From assembly GCF_003347635.1 (NCBI RefSeq), contig NZ_QDFY01000004.1, positions 248,001 through 312,000 of the forward strand: a stretch of 64,000 nucleotides of DNA, written 5' to 3'. Positions 9,362 through 18,068 of this stretch are shown here, piece by piece. The stretch comes from Sphingosinicella terrae (GTDB taxonomy: Bacteria; Pseudomonadota; Alphaproteobacteria; Sphingomonadales; Sphingomonadaceae). The first letter of the stretch is position 1. Every line of letters starts with the position of its first letter. Under the pieces are notes generated by a model that was not told the DNA's origin, did no database searches, and saw nothing but the letters and a program-made list of their open reading frames with translations. The position numbers were made by a program, and so were the translations under genes.

Positions 9362-10531
9362 TTGCCAGCGCCCCTGCCCGATGCTGAGCCAGGCGACGTG
9401 CGCGGAACACTCGCCCTTTCGATCAACGCGTCCTGGAACGTGCTCAACTTCCGGCGCGGGCTGGTGTCGGCCCTGCGGGAAGCGGGCTGGCACGTGGTCG
9501 CGCTGACGCCGGCGGACAGCTATGCCGATCGCCTGGCGGAAATCGACGTCGAGCATGTCCCGGTCGCGATCGACAGCGCCGGATTGTCCCCGCTGGCGGA
9601 CCTGCGTCTGCTCGCACGATATCGCCGGCTCCTGAAGCGGATCAGCCCGGCCGCCTATCTGGGCTATACCGCAAAGCCGAACGTCTACGGCTCCCTCGCC
9701 GCCCAGGCGCTCGGCATTCCGGTGATCAACAACATATCCGGGCTGGGCACCGCCTTCATCGATCGGGGACCGGCGAGCCTGGTCCTGCCGCTCCTCTATC
9801 GTCTCGCCCTGCGCCGGTCGGCGACGGTCTTCTTCCAGAATCCGGAGGATCGCGACCTGTTCATTGCCAGGAAACTGGTTCCGGAGGCGCGGGCCCGCCT
9901 GTTGCCCGGCTCTGGCATCGATCTCGCGCGCTTCGCCCCTACCGTAGCAGAGCGCGCCGCCGCCGAGCTTTTCACCTTCCTGCTTCCGGGCCGGCTCCTG
10001 TGGCAGAAGGGCGTCCGAGAATATGTCGAGGCGGCACGCCTCGTCCGCCGCGAGGCGCCCGAGACCCGCTTCCAGCTGCTCGGCTTCCTTGATGTGGCGA
10101 ACGTGTCCGCCGTCGGCAGGCGCGACGTCGATTCGTGGGAAGACGAGGGGCTGGTGGAATATCTCGGACACACGGACGACGTGCGCCCCTATTTCGCCGC
10201 CGCCGACTGCATCGTCCTGCCCTCCTATCGCGAAGGCTTGCCGCGATCGTTGCTCGAGGGGGCGGCCATGGCAAAGCCGCTGATCGCGACCGATGTCCCC
10301 GGCTGCCGCCAAGCCGTGGAGCATGAGGCGAACGGCCTGTTGTGCGCAGTGCGCGATCCCCGCGCGCTTGCGGAGGCGATGCTGGCCATGATCCGGACCT
10401 CGTCCGAGCGCCGCGCCCAGATGGGTGAAGCGGGCCGCCGCCGGGTCGAACGCGATTATGGCGAGGAGACGGTGATAGAGGCCTATCTGCAGGCGCTGGA
10501 CGATGCGCTGACGCACAGGCCGAGCCGGTAG
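9362..10531 (+). CDS. family 4 glycosyltransferase
   Basis: The protein of about 389 residues has a GT-B fold. The N-terminal half carries INASWNVLNFRRGL and GYTAKPNVYG followed by NNISGLGTAF, typical of the WbpH/PglA-like GT4 group that acts on undecaprenyl-diphosphate acceptors. The C-terminal half has LLPGRLLWQKGVREYV and the nucleotide-sugar site (VLPSYREGLPRSLLEGAAMAK, with the GT4 EX7E motif). It would add a sugar to the lipid-linked repeat unit at the cytoplasmic membrane face. The longest frame uses TTG at 9362 with AGGA about 12 bases upstream; GTG at 9398 is an alternative giving 377 residues. It is the only plus-strand gene in this part of the polysaccharide locus. Donor sugar is unknown, though a diacetamido-uronic acid is a reasonable guess. 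Confidence 0.85.
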   Translation: MPAPLPDAEPGDVRGTLALSINASWNVLNFRRGLVSALREAGWHVVALTPADSYADRLAEIDVEHVPVAIDSAGLSPLADLRLLARYRRLLKRISPAAYLGYTAKPNVYGSLAAQALGIPVINNISGLGTAFIDRGPASLVLPLLYRLALRRSATVFFQNPEDRDLFIARKLVPEARARLLPGSGIDLARFAPTVAERAAAELFTFLLPGRLLWQKGVREYVEAARLVRREAPETRFQLLGFLDVANVSAVGRRDVDSWEDEGLVEYLGHTDDVRPYFAAADCIVLPSYREGLPRSLLEGAAMAKPLIATDVPGCRQAVEHEANGLLCAVRDPRALAEAMLAMIRTSSERRAQMGEAGRRRVERDYGEETVIEAYLQALDDALTHRPSR

Positions 10532-10604
10532 GGCCCGGCTCGGCTCGCCCGGCATTACCTAGCGACCCGGAAGGTTACCGCGGCTGTCGCATCCGACACC
10601 CCCT

Positions 10605-10620
10605 ATCCTCGGTCGAGGAT
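10605..10620. repeat. perfect inverted repeat between convergent genes
   Basis: ATCCTCG and CGAGGAT flank a GT dinucleotide, making a perfect 16-base inverted repeat in the gap between the convergent GT4 and O-antigen ligase-like genes. It could help to terminate transcription, but there is no T-run on either side and the loop is too short for a full-length stem. A regulatory role is unproven. Confidence 0.35.
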
Positions 10621-10642
10621 CCGGTTCGGTGTGCGAAAGGCT

Positions 10643-12013
10643 TCAGTCGGCCGTCAGGTGGAGCGTCGGCCGCTTGGGAGGCCAGCGCTTGCCGCCCTGA
10701 TCGGCCCGGATACGCACCCGGCTCATCATCGCGCAGCACGCCGCGAAGATCGCGCTGATGGCGACGGTCCTCAGCGGATAATCGACCAGGCTGTGCGCCA
10801 TGATCACCGCGGAAGCGATCGTCGCGGCCCGGCCGAAATAGTCCGGTTCCGCCGCCCTCCAAATGGCGGTTGCGCGTCGTGTCCACCACAGAAGGAACAG
10901 GATCAGCAGGATGCCGCCGAACAGGCCGGTTTCGAGCAGGACCTCGATCCAGTCGCTGTGGACGTGGTTTATATAGGTCGTCGTGACCCGATCCGGATCC
11001 TCGTACATGCGGTAGATTTGCGGGAAAGTGCCGATCCCCGAACCGAAGGGAAAATGGTCCTTCGCCGCTTCGAAGCTGGTGGTGAAGGTGGTGTAGCGCG
11101 AGACGACGTCGCCCTGAGCTTCCTCGCTGATGAGATTGTTGTCGAAGCGGCCGGAGAAGACAGCGGTGACGGAAGCAACGGCCAATAGGGCGATGGCGCC
11201 CACCGCCCAGGCTGGCACCTTGCGCCGGCGCATCGCCAGCAGGGCCGTCGCGCCCACGGCAGGAATCATCAGCCCGATACCGGCCAGCGATCCGTTGATG
11301 ACGATCCCGATGACGACCAGCAGCAGCAGCCCGCCGCCGACGAGCAGCAAGGCGGACGACCGCGAAGAGCGCCCGCCTTTGGGCAAGGCCGACATCAGCA
11401 GGGCGCCGATGAAGGGGACGGCGACGACCAGCAGGGTCGCCATGTGATTGGCGTTCGAGAAGAAGCCGACGGTCACGCCGTAATTGGTGATCTCATAGAA
11501 GTACCAGGAAGATTCGGGGCCGCCGGAGATCTGGAGCGCTCCCACGAGCACGGATAGGCCCATCGCCAGCACGATGGACCAGCCGATCCAGCTTTCCCGG
11601 ACCTGGAATCTCAGCATGGCGAGCAGGACGGCAGAAGCGGGAAGGAGCCAAAGCGCCGACGCCGCCGTCGAATAGGGCGCCAGCGAAAGCGGCAGCCAGG
11701 GCAGTGGTCGATCGAGGAGGAGGAAGGCCTGTTGAACCGGCTCGCGGCCGGGCAGGGCGGTCCATATCGCCGGCGGAAGAGGGATGAGCTGCACCGCTAC
11801 CAGCCCGCCGCCCAGGATCAGCAGGAGGATCAGGCTGCGCGCGGGCGGGGAAAGGCCGGCCCCGGTGCGGACCGCGATCGACAGGCAAAGGAGTGGAACT
11901 GCCAGCAGCTGCAGGAGCAGGTTCGCCCACAGCCCGGCAGCGCTGGCGCCGCCGAGAAGCAGGCACAGGAAGACGTAGAAGGCCAGGACGGCGGAAAGGA
12001 CGCGGTCCCTCAT
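10643..12013 (-). CDS. O-antigen ligase/polymerase family membrane protein
   Basis: The 456-residue protein has ten or more predicted transmembrane segments and a large periplasmic loop between about residues 325 and 390. In that loop, HVHSDWIEVLLETGLFGG matches the Wzy_C/WaaL signature (histidine, then LxETG before the next helix). The family joins or polymerises undecaprenyl-linked glycans in the periplasm. The start is set at ATG 12013 because it overlaps the stop of the upstream unknown gene as ATGA; the open frame extends further only as antisense noise. It is the distal gene of a tight metallophosphoesterase/unknown/ligase trio. It may be a Wzy polymerase or a ligase; sequence alone does not separate them. 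Confidence 0.85.
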   Translation of the reverse strand: MRDRVLSAVLAFYVFLCLLLGGASAAGLWANLLLQLLAVPLLCLSIAVRTGAGLSPPARSLILLLILGGGLVAVQLIPLPPAIWTALPGREPVQQAFLLLDRPLPWLPLSLAPYSTAASALWLLPASAVLLAMLRFQVRESWIGWSIVLAMGLSVLVGALQISGGPESSWYFYEITNYGVTVGFFSNANHMATLLVVAVPFIGALLMSALPKGGRSSRSSALLLVGGGLLLLVVIGIVINGSLAGIGLMIPAVGATALLAMRRRKVPAWAVGAIALLAVASVTAVFSGRFDNNLISEEAQGDVVSRYTTFTTSFEAAKDHFPFGSGIGTFPQIYRMYEDPDRVTTTYINHVHSDWIEVLLETGLFGGILLILFLLWWTRRATAIWRAAEPDYFGRAATIASAVIMAHSLVDYPLRTVAISAIFAACCAMMSRVRIRADQGGKRWPPKRPTLHLTAD

Positions 12014-13305
12014 CGGCCCCCGTCCCTTTCGATCCGCAATCCGCTGATCGTCACTCGCTGATCCTCCGGAAACTCCGCCGCCTGGCCAACCAGCCGCAGC
12101 CATTGATTGGCACATCCTTCCGCAGGCACCGTGAAGGATTCGGAGAATGGCTTGCTGGCGAAATCCACGCCGACGATCGGTACCGTCACGAGCCTCGTCC
12201 CAGCTCGATGACAAGCGAGAGTCCAGGTCAGAAGGCCATGCTCCCCGTCCGCTTCACCGTCGGCCGCGAAGCTGATCCGATAGCGGCCCGGCTCCAGCCG
12301 GATCAGCTGCGTCGCCAATTCGACATTGTCGCGGCCATAATAGAGCGCCTGCAGCTCGCCCGACTGTCCGGCGGGCTCGGCATAGCCATGAGAGCCCGAG
12401 ACGAAGCTCCAGTTGAAGGGCGGCGGTCCGGGACGGTCTTCGAAGCCGGGATCGTAGACTCCGCCTGCGAGCGCCACCGCATCGGGACGGACGATCTGCC
12501 GCCAGATCCGGAAAGCATCTTCGGTCCGGCCGCGATCCACCAGATTGTCGAGCAGCAATCGCTGCCAGCGAGGCGCAACCTGGCCGGGCGCCGGGCGCGG
12601 CTCGGCCCCCGCCAGCTCGACGATCATGGCGGGATCGCTGCCGTCGCGCGCGAGCTGCTCGAGCAGGGCGGAACGGATGCCCGGATCGGACGCCATGACG
12701 TGCCGAACGGCGGGCCGGGCGGCCGGATCGACCGCCATGCGGGCGAGCTCGCTGACCAGGAAGGGCCCGATATCGCTGAACACGCGGGTCAGGACGCCCA
12801 TGGTCACCGCCGCCTCGGTGACACGCCCGTTGCGGATATGCTTGTCCAGCGCGAGGAGGAGGACGTAACGGGACCGCGGATTTCGCCGCGCCGCCATGGA
12901 CACCAGTCGGTCCGCGCGTCGGCCATCGCCGAGCGCATCGGCGCGGCGCGCACCGATCAGCAGCGGCACCTCCGAGAGCGGTGCCCGGCCGAAGGCCTGC
13001 ATCGTCGCCTCTTCGGTCGCCGCGGTCGGATCCCCGGCGAATCGAAGCTCGTCATAGGCCCGCTCGAGCTGGACCTCGGGGTGGCCCGGCGCGACCGTCG
13101 CAGCCATTTCGGGCCCGAGCTCCAGCAGCGCGTTCGCGACCGAGTAACGGTAGATCAGGAAGACGAGACCGAGGGCCGCCAGCCCCGCCGCGATCAGCCG
13201 CGGCCAGACAGTCGTCCAGGGCAGGGCTGCCGCAGCAGCCGCCTCGGCCGACGCGGATTTCCCGGACCTGCTCCGCCGGCGCCGGCCGGACGATCGCCGA
13301 CTCAT
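12010..13305 (-). CDS. single-pass membrane protein of unknown function in ligase operon
   Basis: I do not recognise a named family. The 431-residue protein opens with a basic, Ser/Arg-rich cytoplasmic tail (MSRRSSGRRRR), one transmembrane helix (LIAAGLAALGLVFLIYRY, about 38-55), and then a helical alanine/arginine-rich region to about residue 265 that looks like degenerate tetratricopeptide-type repeats. The C-terminal 150 residues are richer in beta strands (RIRISFAADGE-like segments, LTWTLACHR) and resemble a jelly-roll carbohydrate-binding module. ATG at 13305 overlaps the phosphoesterase stop (ATGA), and its own stop overlaps the ligase-like gene start. This coupling suggests it works with the ligase or polymerase as a periplasmic scaffold or length-control partner, which is inference. 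Confidence 0.7.
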   Translation of the reverse strand: MSRRSSGRRRRSRSGKSASAEAAAAAALPWTTVWPRLIAAGLAALGLVFLIYRYSVANALLELGPEMAATVAPGHPEVQLERAYDELRFAGDPTAATEEATMQAFGRAPLSEVPLLIGARRADALGDGRRADRLVSMAARRNPRSRYVLLLALDKHIRNGRVTEAAVTMGVLTRVFSDIGPFLVSELARMAVDPAARPAVRHVMASDPGIRSALLEQLARDGSDPAMIVELAGAEPRPAPGQVAPRWQRLLLDNLVDRGRTEDAFRIWRQIVRPDAVALAGGVYDPGFEDRPGPPPFNWSFVSGSHGYAEPAGQSGELQALYYGRDNVELATQLIRLEPGRYRISFAADGEADGEHGLLTWTLACHRAGTRLVTVPIVGVDFASKPFSESFTVPAEGCANQWLRLVGQAAEFPEDQRVTISGLRIERDGGR

Positions 13306-14111
13306 GAGCCGGTGCTCTCCTTCGCCCATCCGGGCGCGCCCGCGCCGGTGGTGGAGAGATACCAGCGGGCATCGTCCTCGATCACCAGGGCCGTCAGAAC
13401 GCCGGTCCGATAGGCGCCGGTGTCGAGCCCGATGCGGTTCGGCCGCTCGTCCACCTGGTCGACGATGGTGTGGCCATGGACGACGACCAGTCCGTGTTCA
13501 TCCTCGAAGCTGAGGAAGGGTTCCCGGATCCAGCGAAGGTCGAATTGCTCCTGTTCGTGCAACTCGAGACCCGGCCGAATCCCGGCATGGACCAGCAGAT
13601 AGTCGCCGAACCGGAATGTGTCCGCGAAGCCGTCGATGAAGTCGACATGCTCCTGCGGCACCTTGCTCCTGATGCGCTCCACCGCCTCGCCGGGGGCGAT
13701 CCGGCCCAGCTCGGCCGGATCGAGGCCATAGCTTTCGAGGCATTCCGATCCACCGAACTTCAGCCAATCCGCGAGGATATCGGACTCGCCGCCGACGATC
13801 CGCTGGAAGATCTCCTCGTGATTGCCGGCGAGAAAGATCGGCGTCGCGCCTTCCGGCCGATAGGTTCTGAGCCGGTCGAGCACGCCGGCCGAAGCGGGGC
13901 CGCGATCGATCAGATCGCCGAGGAAGACGATATAGGTCTTTCGGACTTCGCGCGATGCCGCGTCCGCCTCGATCTTGGCGAGGAGCGAATCGAGTAAATC
14001 GAGGCAGCCGTGGACGTCGCCGATCGCGTAGAGCCGCGCGCCTTCCTTGCCCCGGGGTGCCGGGCGCTGCCTTGCCGTGGAACGACGGGACAATCTTCTG
14101 AAGAAGCTCAT
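13302..14111 (-). CDS. metallophosphoesterase (serine/threonine phosphatase-like)
   Basis: The 269-residue protein has the calcineurin-like metallophosphoesterase signature: GDVHGCLD (about residue 32), FLGDLIDRGP (about 68), AGNHEE (about 98), and downstream HAGIRPG and VVVHGHT. These supply the two-metal centre. Relatives include PrpA/PrpE-type protein phosphatases and symmetrical diadenosine tetraphosphatases. It is 110 bases downstream of the sugar transferase gene and heads the overlapping trio with the anchored unknown protein and the ligase-like protein. There is no signal peptide, so it acts in the cytoplasm. A role in controlling polysaccharide synthesis is inferred only from position. 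Confidence 0.85.
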   Translation of the reverse strand: MSFFRRLSRRSTARQRPAPRGKEGARLYAIGDVHGCLDLLDSLLAKIEADAASREVRKTYIVFLGDLIDRGPASAGVLDRLRTYRPEGATPIFLAGNHEEIFQRIVGGESDILADWLKFGGSECLESYGLDPAELGRIAPGEAVERIRSKVPQEHVDFIDGFADTFRFGDYLLVHAGIRPGLELHEQEQFDLRWIREPFLSFEDEHGLVVVHGHTIVDQVDERPNRIGLDTGAYRTGVLTALVIEDDARWYLSTTGAGAPGWAKESTGS

Positions 14112-14202
14112 TCTTCCCTCATCCCGAATTCAGCTGGCCATGCCCCCGCGGCACGGACGTAGGTTGCGCCGGCCCGAGCGGCAAGCCGCCAGAACTCGCC
14201 TC

Positions 14203-14219
14203 GCCGGCAGACTGCCGGC
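14203..14219. repeat. 17-base perfect palindrome downstream of sugar transferase gene
   Basis: GCCGGCAG and CTGCCGGC flank a single A directly after the stop codon of the sugar transferase gene (minus strand). As RNA it could form a 7-base-pair GC-rich stem with a three-base loop. No T-run follows, so it would be at best a weak or factor-assisted terminator. Confidence 0.35.
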
Positions 14220-14221
14220 CT

Positions 14222-15514
14222 TCAGCGTGCGCCATAGCCGCTGACGATCACCCGTATCGTGCCTGCCAGGATCAGCAGGTCCAGCCAGAAGGAGAAATTC
14301 CGGATGTAGTAGAAATCGTAGTGCAGCTTCTCCAGCACCTCGTCGACGTTCGCGACATGGCCCTGCCGCAACTGGGCCCAGCCGGTGATTCCCGGACGGA
14401 CGATGTGGCGATAGCGGTAGAAGGGAAGCTCCGCCTCGTACCAGCGCGAGAGGGGGATCGCTTCGGGACGCGGGCCGATCCAGCTCATCTCGCCCTTGAG
14501 AACGTTGACGATCTGCGGCAGCTCGTCGAGCCGGCGCCGCCGGAGGAACCGGCCGACGCGCGTCACGCGCATATCCTCGTGATCGGTCATCGCCGCCAGA
14601 CGGGGGTCTGCCGTCGGATCGGTATCGGCCCGCATCGTCCGGAACTTGATCATCCGGAAGGTCGATCCGCGATAGCCGATCCGCTCCTGCCGGAAGAAGA
14701 TCGGTCCCTTGGAATCGAGCCGGATGGCCACGGCGATGGCCAGCATGAACGGAGCGAGCAACGGCAGCGCCACCACGGCGGCAAGGACGTCGCCTATGCG
14801 CTTCACGCGGCCGTAGACGATTCCCGGGATGAGCGAGCCGAGATTGTTCTCGGACAGATGCTCAATGGCGACGCGGCCGGTCAGCGATTCCTCGAGCTGC
14901 TTGACATGCATGACGAGCATGCCGTCGAGCGCGCGATCGGCCAGGAAGCGCTCCCAGCGATCGTCGAGGTCCGCGCGGAGATCGGCGACGATCATGTCAA
15001 GCTGTCCGGACGAGGTTTCCGCCTTCGTCAGATCGACCCACACCACCTCGTCGATACCGGTCAGCCGATCGGTTCCGCCGACCGGGACGAAGCCGATCCT
15101 GAGCCGCTGCCGGCGCAGGTTGAAGTAGAGCAGGTAGTACCACAGGAGGCAGAGCAGAAAGCTCACCGAGAAGTGGAGGCGGCTATAGTCGAGCCGTGCG
15201 AAGAAGAAGAGGGCGAGGACCAGGCCGTACGTGACGGCGAAGGTCGGCAGGATGTTGTAATAGGCCCGCACGCCCGGATAGCGGGAGAGCCTGCGAAAGC
15301 CATAATAGCCGACGGCGAGCGCGACGGTGGTGCCGATCAGCGAATTCTGCAGGCCCGGCCACTCCAGCTCCTCGATCGCGAAGCTGACGCGCACCGCCCA
15401 GGGCAGCAGGACGGCGAGCAGCAGCCCGACACCCATCTGGAAGGTCGGCCGGCCCCAGATGGCACGTCGCGGCACCGTGTATCTAGCGGGTGGTTCGGCC
15501 ACGGCGGGGGTCAT
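14222..15514 (-). CDS. exopolysaccharide initiating sugar transferase (polyprenyl-phosphate hexose-1-phosphate transferase)
   Basis: The 430-residue form has several N-terminal transmembrane helices (about 20-135), a soluble linker, and the conserved bacterial sugar transferase domain from about residue 240. That domain has VKRIGDVLAAVVALPLLAPFM, GPIFFRQERIGYRG, MIKFRTM, LDELPQIVNVLKGEMSWIGPRPE-type motifs and RPGITGWAQ. It transfers a sugar-1-phosphate to undecaprenyl phosphate to start repeat-unit assembly. The open frame extends to 15658, but the extra 48 residues look non-conserved, and AGGA stands just before ATG 15514; ATG at 15532 is another option. The lack of the full five-helix PssY_N-like variation does not affect the catalytic domain. 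It faces the divergent epimerase gene. Confidence 0.85.
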   Translation of the reverse strand: MTPAVAEPPARYTVPRRAIWGRPTFQMGVGLLLAVLLPWAVRVSFAIEELEWPGLQNSLIGTTVALAVGYYGFRRLSRYPGVRAYYNILPTFAVTYGLVLALFFFARLDYSRLHFSVSFLLCLLWYYLLYFNLRRQRLRIGFVPVGGTDRLTGIDEVVWVDLTKAETSSGQLDMIVADLRADLDDRWERFLADRALDGMLVMHVKQLEESLTGRVAIEHLSENNLGSLIPGIVYGRVKRIGDVLAAVVALPLLAPFMLAIAVAIRLDSKGPIFFRQERIGYRGSTFRMIKFRTMRADTDPTADPRLAAMTDHEDMRVTRVGRFLRRRRLDELPQIVNVLKGEMSWIGPRPEAIPLSRWYEAELPFYRYRHIVRPGITGWAQLRQGHVANVDEVLEKLHYDFYYIRNFSFWLDLLILAGTIRVIVSGYGAR

Positions 15515-15672
15515 GGTTCCTCGGGACAGCATGTCGGCGGCGGAGCGTAAGGAAGACGCACGGCCAAAGTCCATGGGGATCGGCGCTGGGGCAGCTACAG
15601 GCAGACCTTGCGGTTGTCGACCCGCTACCGCTTCTGTAAGCGCGCGGGCGACCAACATCTGTCTGGGGTAGC
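15515..15672. promoter_or_regulatory. divergent intergenic region, sugar transferase / UDP-GlcA epimerase-like
   Basis: About 158 bases lie between the preferred sugar transferase start and the divergent epimerase start, and must carry the control of at least one of them. The segment is GC-rich. I saw no clear promoter consensus. If the longer sugar transferase start at 15658 is used, the gap shrinks to 14 bases. Confidence 0.3.
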
Positions 15673-16671
15673 ATGACCGTTCTCGTCACCGGCGTCGCCG
15701 GCTTCATCGGTTTCCACGTCGCCGACCGCCTGATGGCGAGGGGCGAGAGCGTCGTCGGCCTGGACTGCGTCAACGACTATTACAGCGTCCAGCTCAAGCG
15801 CGACCGACTGGCCGAGCTCCAGCGGCGGCACGGCGACGCCTTTCAACACATCGAGGCCGACTTTGCCGACGACGATGCCCTGGACCGGGCGATGGCGGGC
15901 GCGGATTTCGACCGGATCGTGCATCTCGGCGCCCAGGCCGGCGTCCGCTACTCGCTCGAGAATCCGCGAGCCTATGTGCGCGCCAATCTGGCCGGGCACC
16001 TCAACCTGCTTGAGGTCGCGCGCCACCGCCGATCCTCCCACCTCGTCTATGCCTCATCCTCGTCGGTCTATGGCGGCAACGACACCCTGCCCTTTCGCGT
16101 CGAGGACCGGGTTGACCATCCGCTTTCGCTCTACGCCGCGACCAAGAAGGCGGACGAGCTGATGAGCGAAACCTATGCCCATCTCTATCGCCTTCCGCAG
16201 ACGGGGTTGCGCTTCTTCACCGTCTACGGGCCGTGGGGGAGGCCGGACATGGCGATGTGGCTATTCACTCGAGCCATCCTCGCTGGCGAGCCGATCGACG
16301 TATTCGGCGAAGGCAATATGCGCCGCGACTTCACCTATATCGACGACATCGTCACGGGCGTCGTCGCCGCGCTCGACAATCCGCCGCCGGACGACGGGCA
16401 GGAGAAGGCCGGCGGCAGCGTGGCGCCGCACCGGGTCTACAATATCGGCAACAACCGCTCCGAGGAGCTGACCCGCATGATCGGGTTGATCGAGCAGGCA
16501 TGCGGTCGCAAGGCCGAGAAGAGGCTGCTGGACATGCAGCCGGGCGACGTTCGCGACACCTATGCCGACATCAGCGCCATCCAGCGCGACCTTGGCTTCC
16601 AGCCGACGACGAGCATCGACGATGGCGTGCCGAGATTCGTCGCCTGGTATCGCGAGTATCACGGCTCATAG
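15673..16671 (+). CDS. UDP-glucuronate 4-epimerase-like SDR
   Basis: The 332-residue extended SDR has GVAGFIGFHVADRL (NAD-binding), HLGAQAGVRYSLENP, YASSSSVYGGN (catalytic Ser), YAATKKADE (Tyr/Lys) and RFFTVYGPWGRPDMAM with RDFTYIDDIV. The GAQAGVRYS and GPWGRPDMA blocks are diagnostic of the UDP-glucuronate 4-epimerase group (LpsL/Cap1J/GAE), which interconverts UDP-GlcA and UDP-GalA. In this locus it may act on UDP-GlcA or on an N-acetylated uronic acid made by the TviB-type dehydrogenase 33 bases downstream on the opposite strand. The two genes are convergent. ATG at 15673 is well placed. Confidence 0.88.
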   Translation: MTVLVTGVAGFIGFHVADRLMARGESVVGLDCVNDYYSVQLKRDRLAELQRRHGDAFQHIEADFADDDALDRAMAGADFDRIVHLGAQAGVRYSLENPRAYVRANLAGHLNLLEVARHRRSSHLVYASSSSVYGGNDTLPFRVEDRVDHPLSLYAATKKADELMSETYAHLYRLPQTGLRFFTVYGPWGRPDMAMWLFTRAILAGEPIDVFGEGNMRRDFTYIDDIVTGVVAALDNPPPDDGQEKAGGSVAPHRVYNIGNNRSEELTRMIGLIEQACGRKAEKRLLDMQPGDVRDTYADISAIQRDLGFQPTTSIDDGVPRFVAWYREYHGS

Positions 16672-16704
16672 GCCGCCACGCCCTGTGCGGCGGACAGCTT
16701 CGAC

Positions 16705-17973
16705 TTAGAGAGTCCAGCGCCCGATACGCCCCCCGAAATCGAGGCTGCGCCACATGCCTTTCAGGTCGGCAATGCAGCCGCCGTCCAGGGCGAGGCGTGC
16801 TATCGCCTCGGCCGGCATCTGACGATATTCGGCGTGCGGCACGGCGGCCACGACGAGGTCGTAGCTGCGGTCGAGCGCGTCGCCGGCAAGATCAATCCCA
16901 TATTCGTGTCGTGCCTCTTCGACGTCGGCGCGGGGGTCGTGCACCGTGATTCGGTGGCCCAGCTCCTCGAGCCTCCGAATAACGTCGATCACCCGGCTGT
17001 TCCGAAGGTCGGGGACATCCTCCTTGAACGTCAGTCCCATCACGAGAACCGAGCCCGCTCGCTCGCCGGTCTCACGGTGCAGGCTGTCGGCGATCCAACG
17101 CCCCATACCGTCATTGATCGAGCGGCCGGCGAGGATGACCTGAGGATCGTGGCCGAGCTGCTGGGCTCGATAGCTCAGATAATAGGGATCGATGCCGATG
17201 CAGTGGCCCCCGACAAGCCCGGGCTGGAAGTTGAGGAAGTTCCATTTCGTCCCGGCGGCGTCGAGCACGTCCCACACCGAGATATCGAGCTTGGCGAAGA
17301 TCTGGGCGATCTCGTTCATGAACGCGATATTGATGTCGCGCTGCGCATTCTCGATCACCTTGGCCGCTTCCGCGGCGCGGATCGAAGCGGCGCGGAACAC
17401 GCCGGCGCTGGTCACGGCGCCGTAGATCCGGGCCAGCGTCTCCGTCACGTCGGCATTCTGCCCCGCCACCACCTTGACGATGCGATCGACCGTATGTTCG
17501 CGGTCACCGGGATTGATCCGCTCGGGAGAGTAACCCAGGAAGAAGTCGCGACCGCAGACCTTGCCGGAGGCCTGCTCCAGCAAGGGGCCGCAAATCTCCT
17601 CCGTCACGCCCGGATAGACGGTGCTTTCGTAGACGACGATGGCGCCCGGCTTGTCGAGCAGGGTACCAACGGTCCTCGACGCGCTGGTGATGGCGTCCAG
17701 ATCCGGACGATTGTCCGACTGCACCGGCGTCGGCACGGTCACGATATAGAGGTCAGCTCCGCGGCAGGTGTCAGCGTCGGCCGTCAGATCCAGCGGAGAT
17801 TGCGAGAGGATCTCGGTCTCCACCTCGCCCGTCCGGTCATGACCCTCCCGGAGTTCGGCGATGCGGGATTTGTTGACGTCGAGGCCGACGACGGAGAATT
17901 TACGAGCGAGTGCCACGGCCAGTGGCAGCCCGACATAACCCAGGCCGACGACGACAATCCTGATGTCCTTCAC
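16705..17973 (-). CDS. tviB: TviB-type UDP-N-acetylglucosamine 6-dehydrogenase
   Basis: The 422-residue nucleotide-sugar dehydrogenase has GLGYVGLPLAVALA at the N-terminal Rossmann site, VPTPV, YESTVYPGVTEE, GYSPERINPGDREH, and FQPGLVGGHCIGIDPYYL with the catalytic cysteine. The SPERINPGD, KWNFLNFQPGLVGGHC and YLSYRAQQLGH-like blocks point to the TviB/WbpO/WbpA branch acting on UDP-HexNAc rather than to UDP-glucose dehydrogenase. It would make UDP-GlcNAcA, the substrate needed by the WlbA-like enzyme 7.5 kb away. This fills the otherwise missing first step of that pathway. UDP-GalNAc cannot be excluded as substrate. Confidence 0.83.
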   Translation of the reverse strand: MKDIRIVVVGLGYVGLPLAVALARKFSVVGLDVNKSRIAELREGHDRTGEVETEILSQSPLDLTADADTCRGADLYIVTVPTPVQSDNRPDLDAITSASRTVGTLLDKPGAIVVYESTVYPGVTEEICGPLLEQASGKVCGRDFFLGYSPERINPGDREHTVDRIVKVVAGQNADVTETLARIYGAVTSAGVFRAASIRAAEAAKVIENAQRDINIAFMNEIAQIFAKLDISVWDVLDAAGTKWNFLNFQPGLVGGHCIGIDPYYLSYRAQQLGHDPQVILAGRSINDGMGRWIADSLHRETGERAGSVLVMGLTFKEDVPDLRNSRVIDVIRRLEELGHRITVHDPRADVEEARHEYGIDLAGDALDRSYDLVVAAVPHAEYRQMPAEAIARLALDGGCIADLKGMWRSLDFGGRIGRWTL

Positions 17974-18068
17974 GCTTTTCCCCGGCCTGATGAAGCTCGC
18001 CTTGTCAGGCGCGCGGTTCCCCTAACGACTTGCAGGGCGGGTCGCCAAGCCGAATCGTCCCTGCCGGT

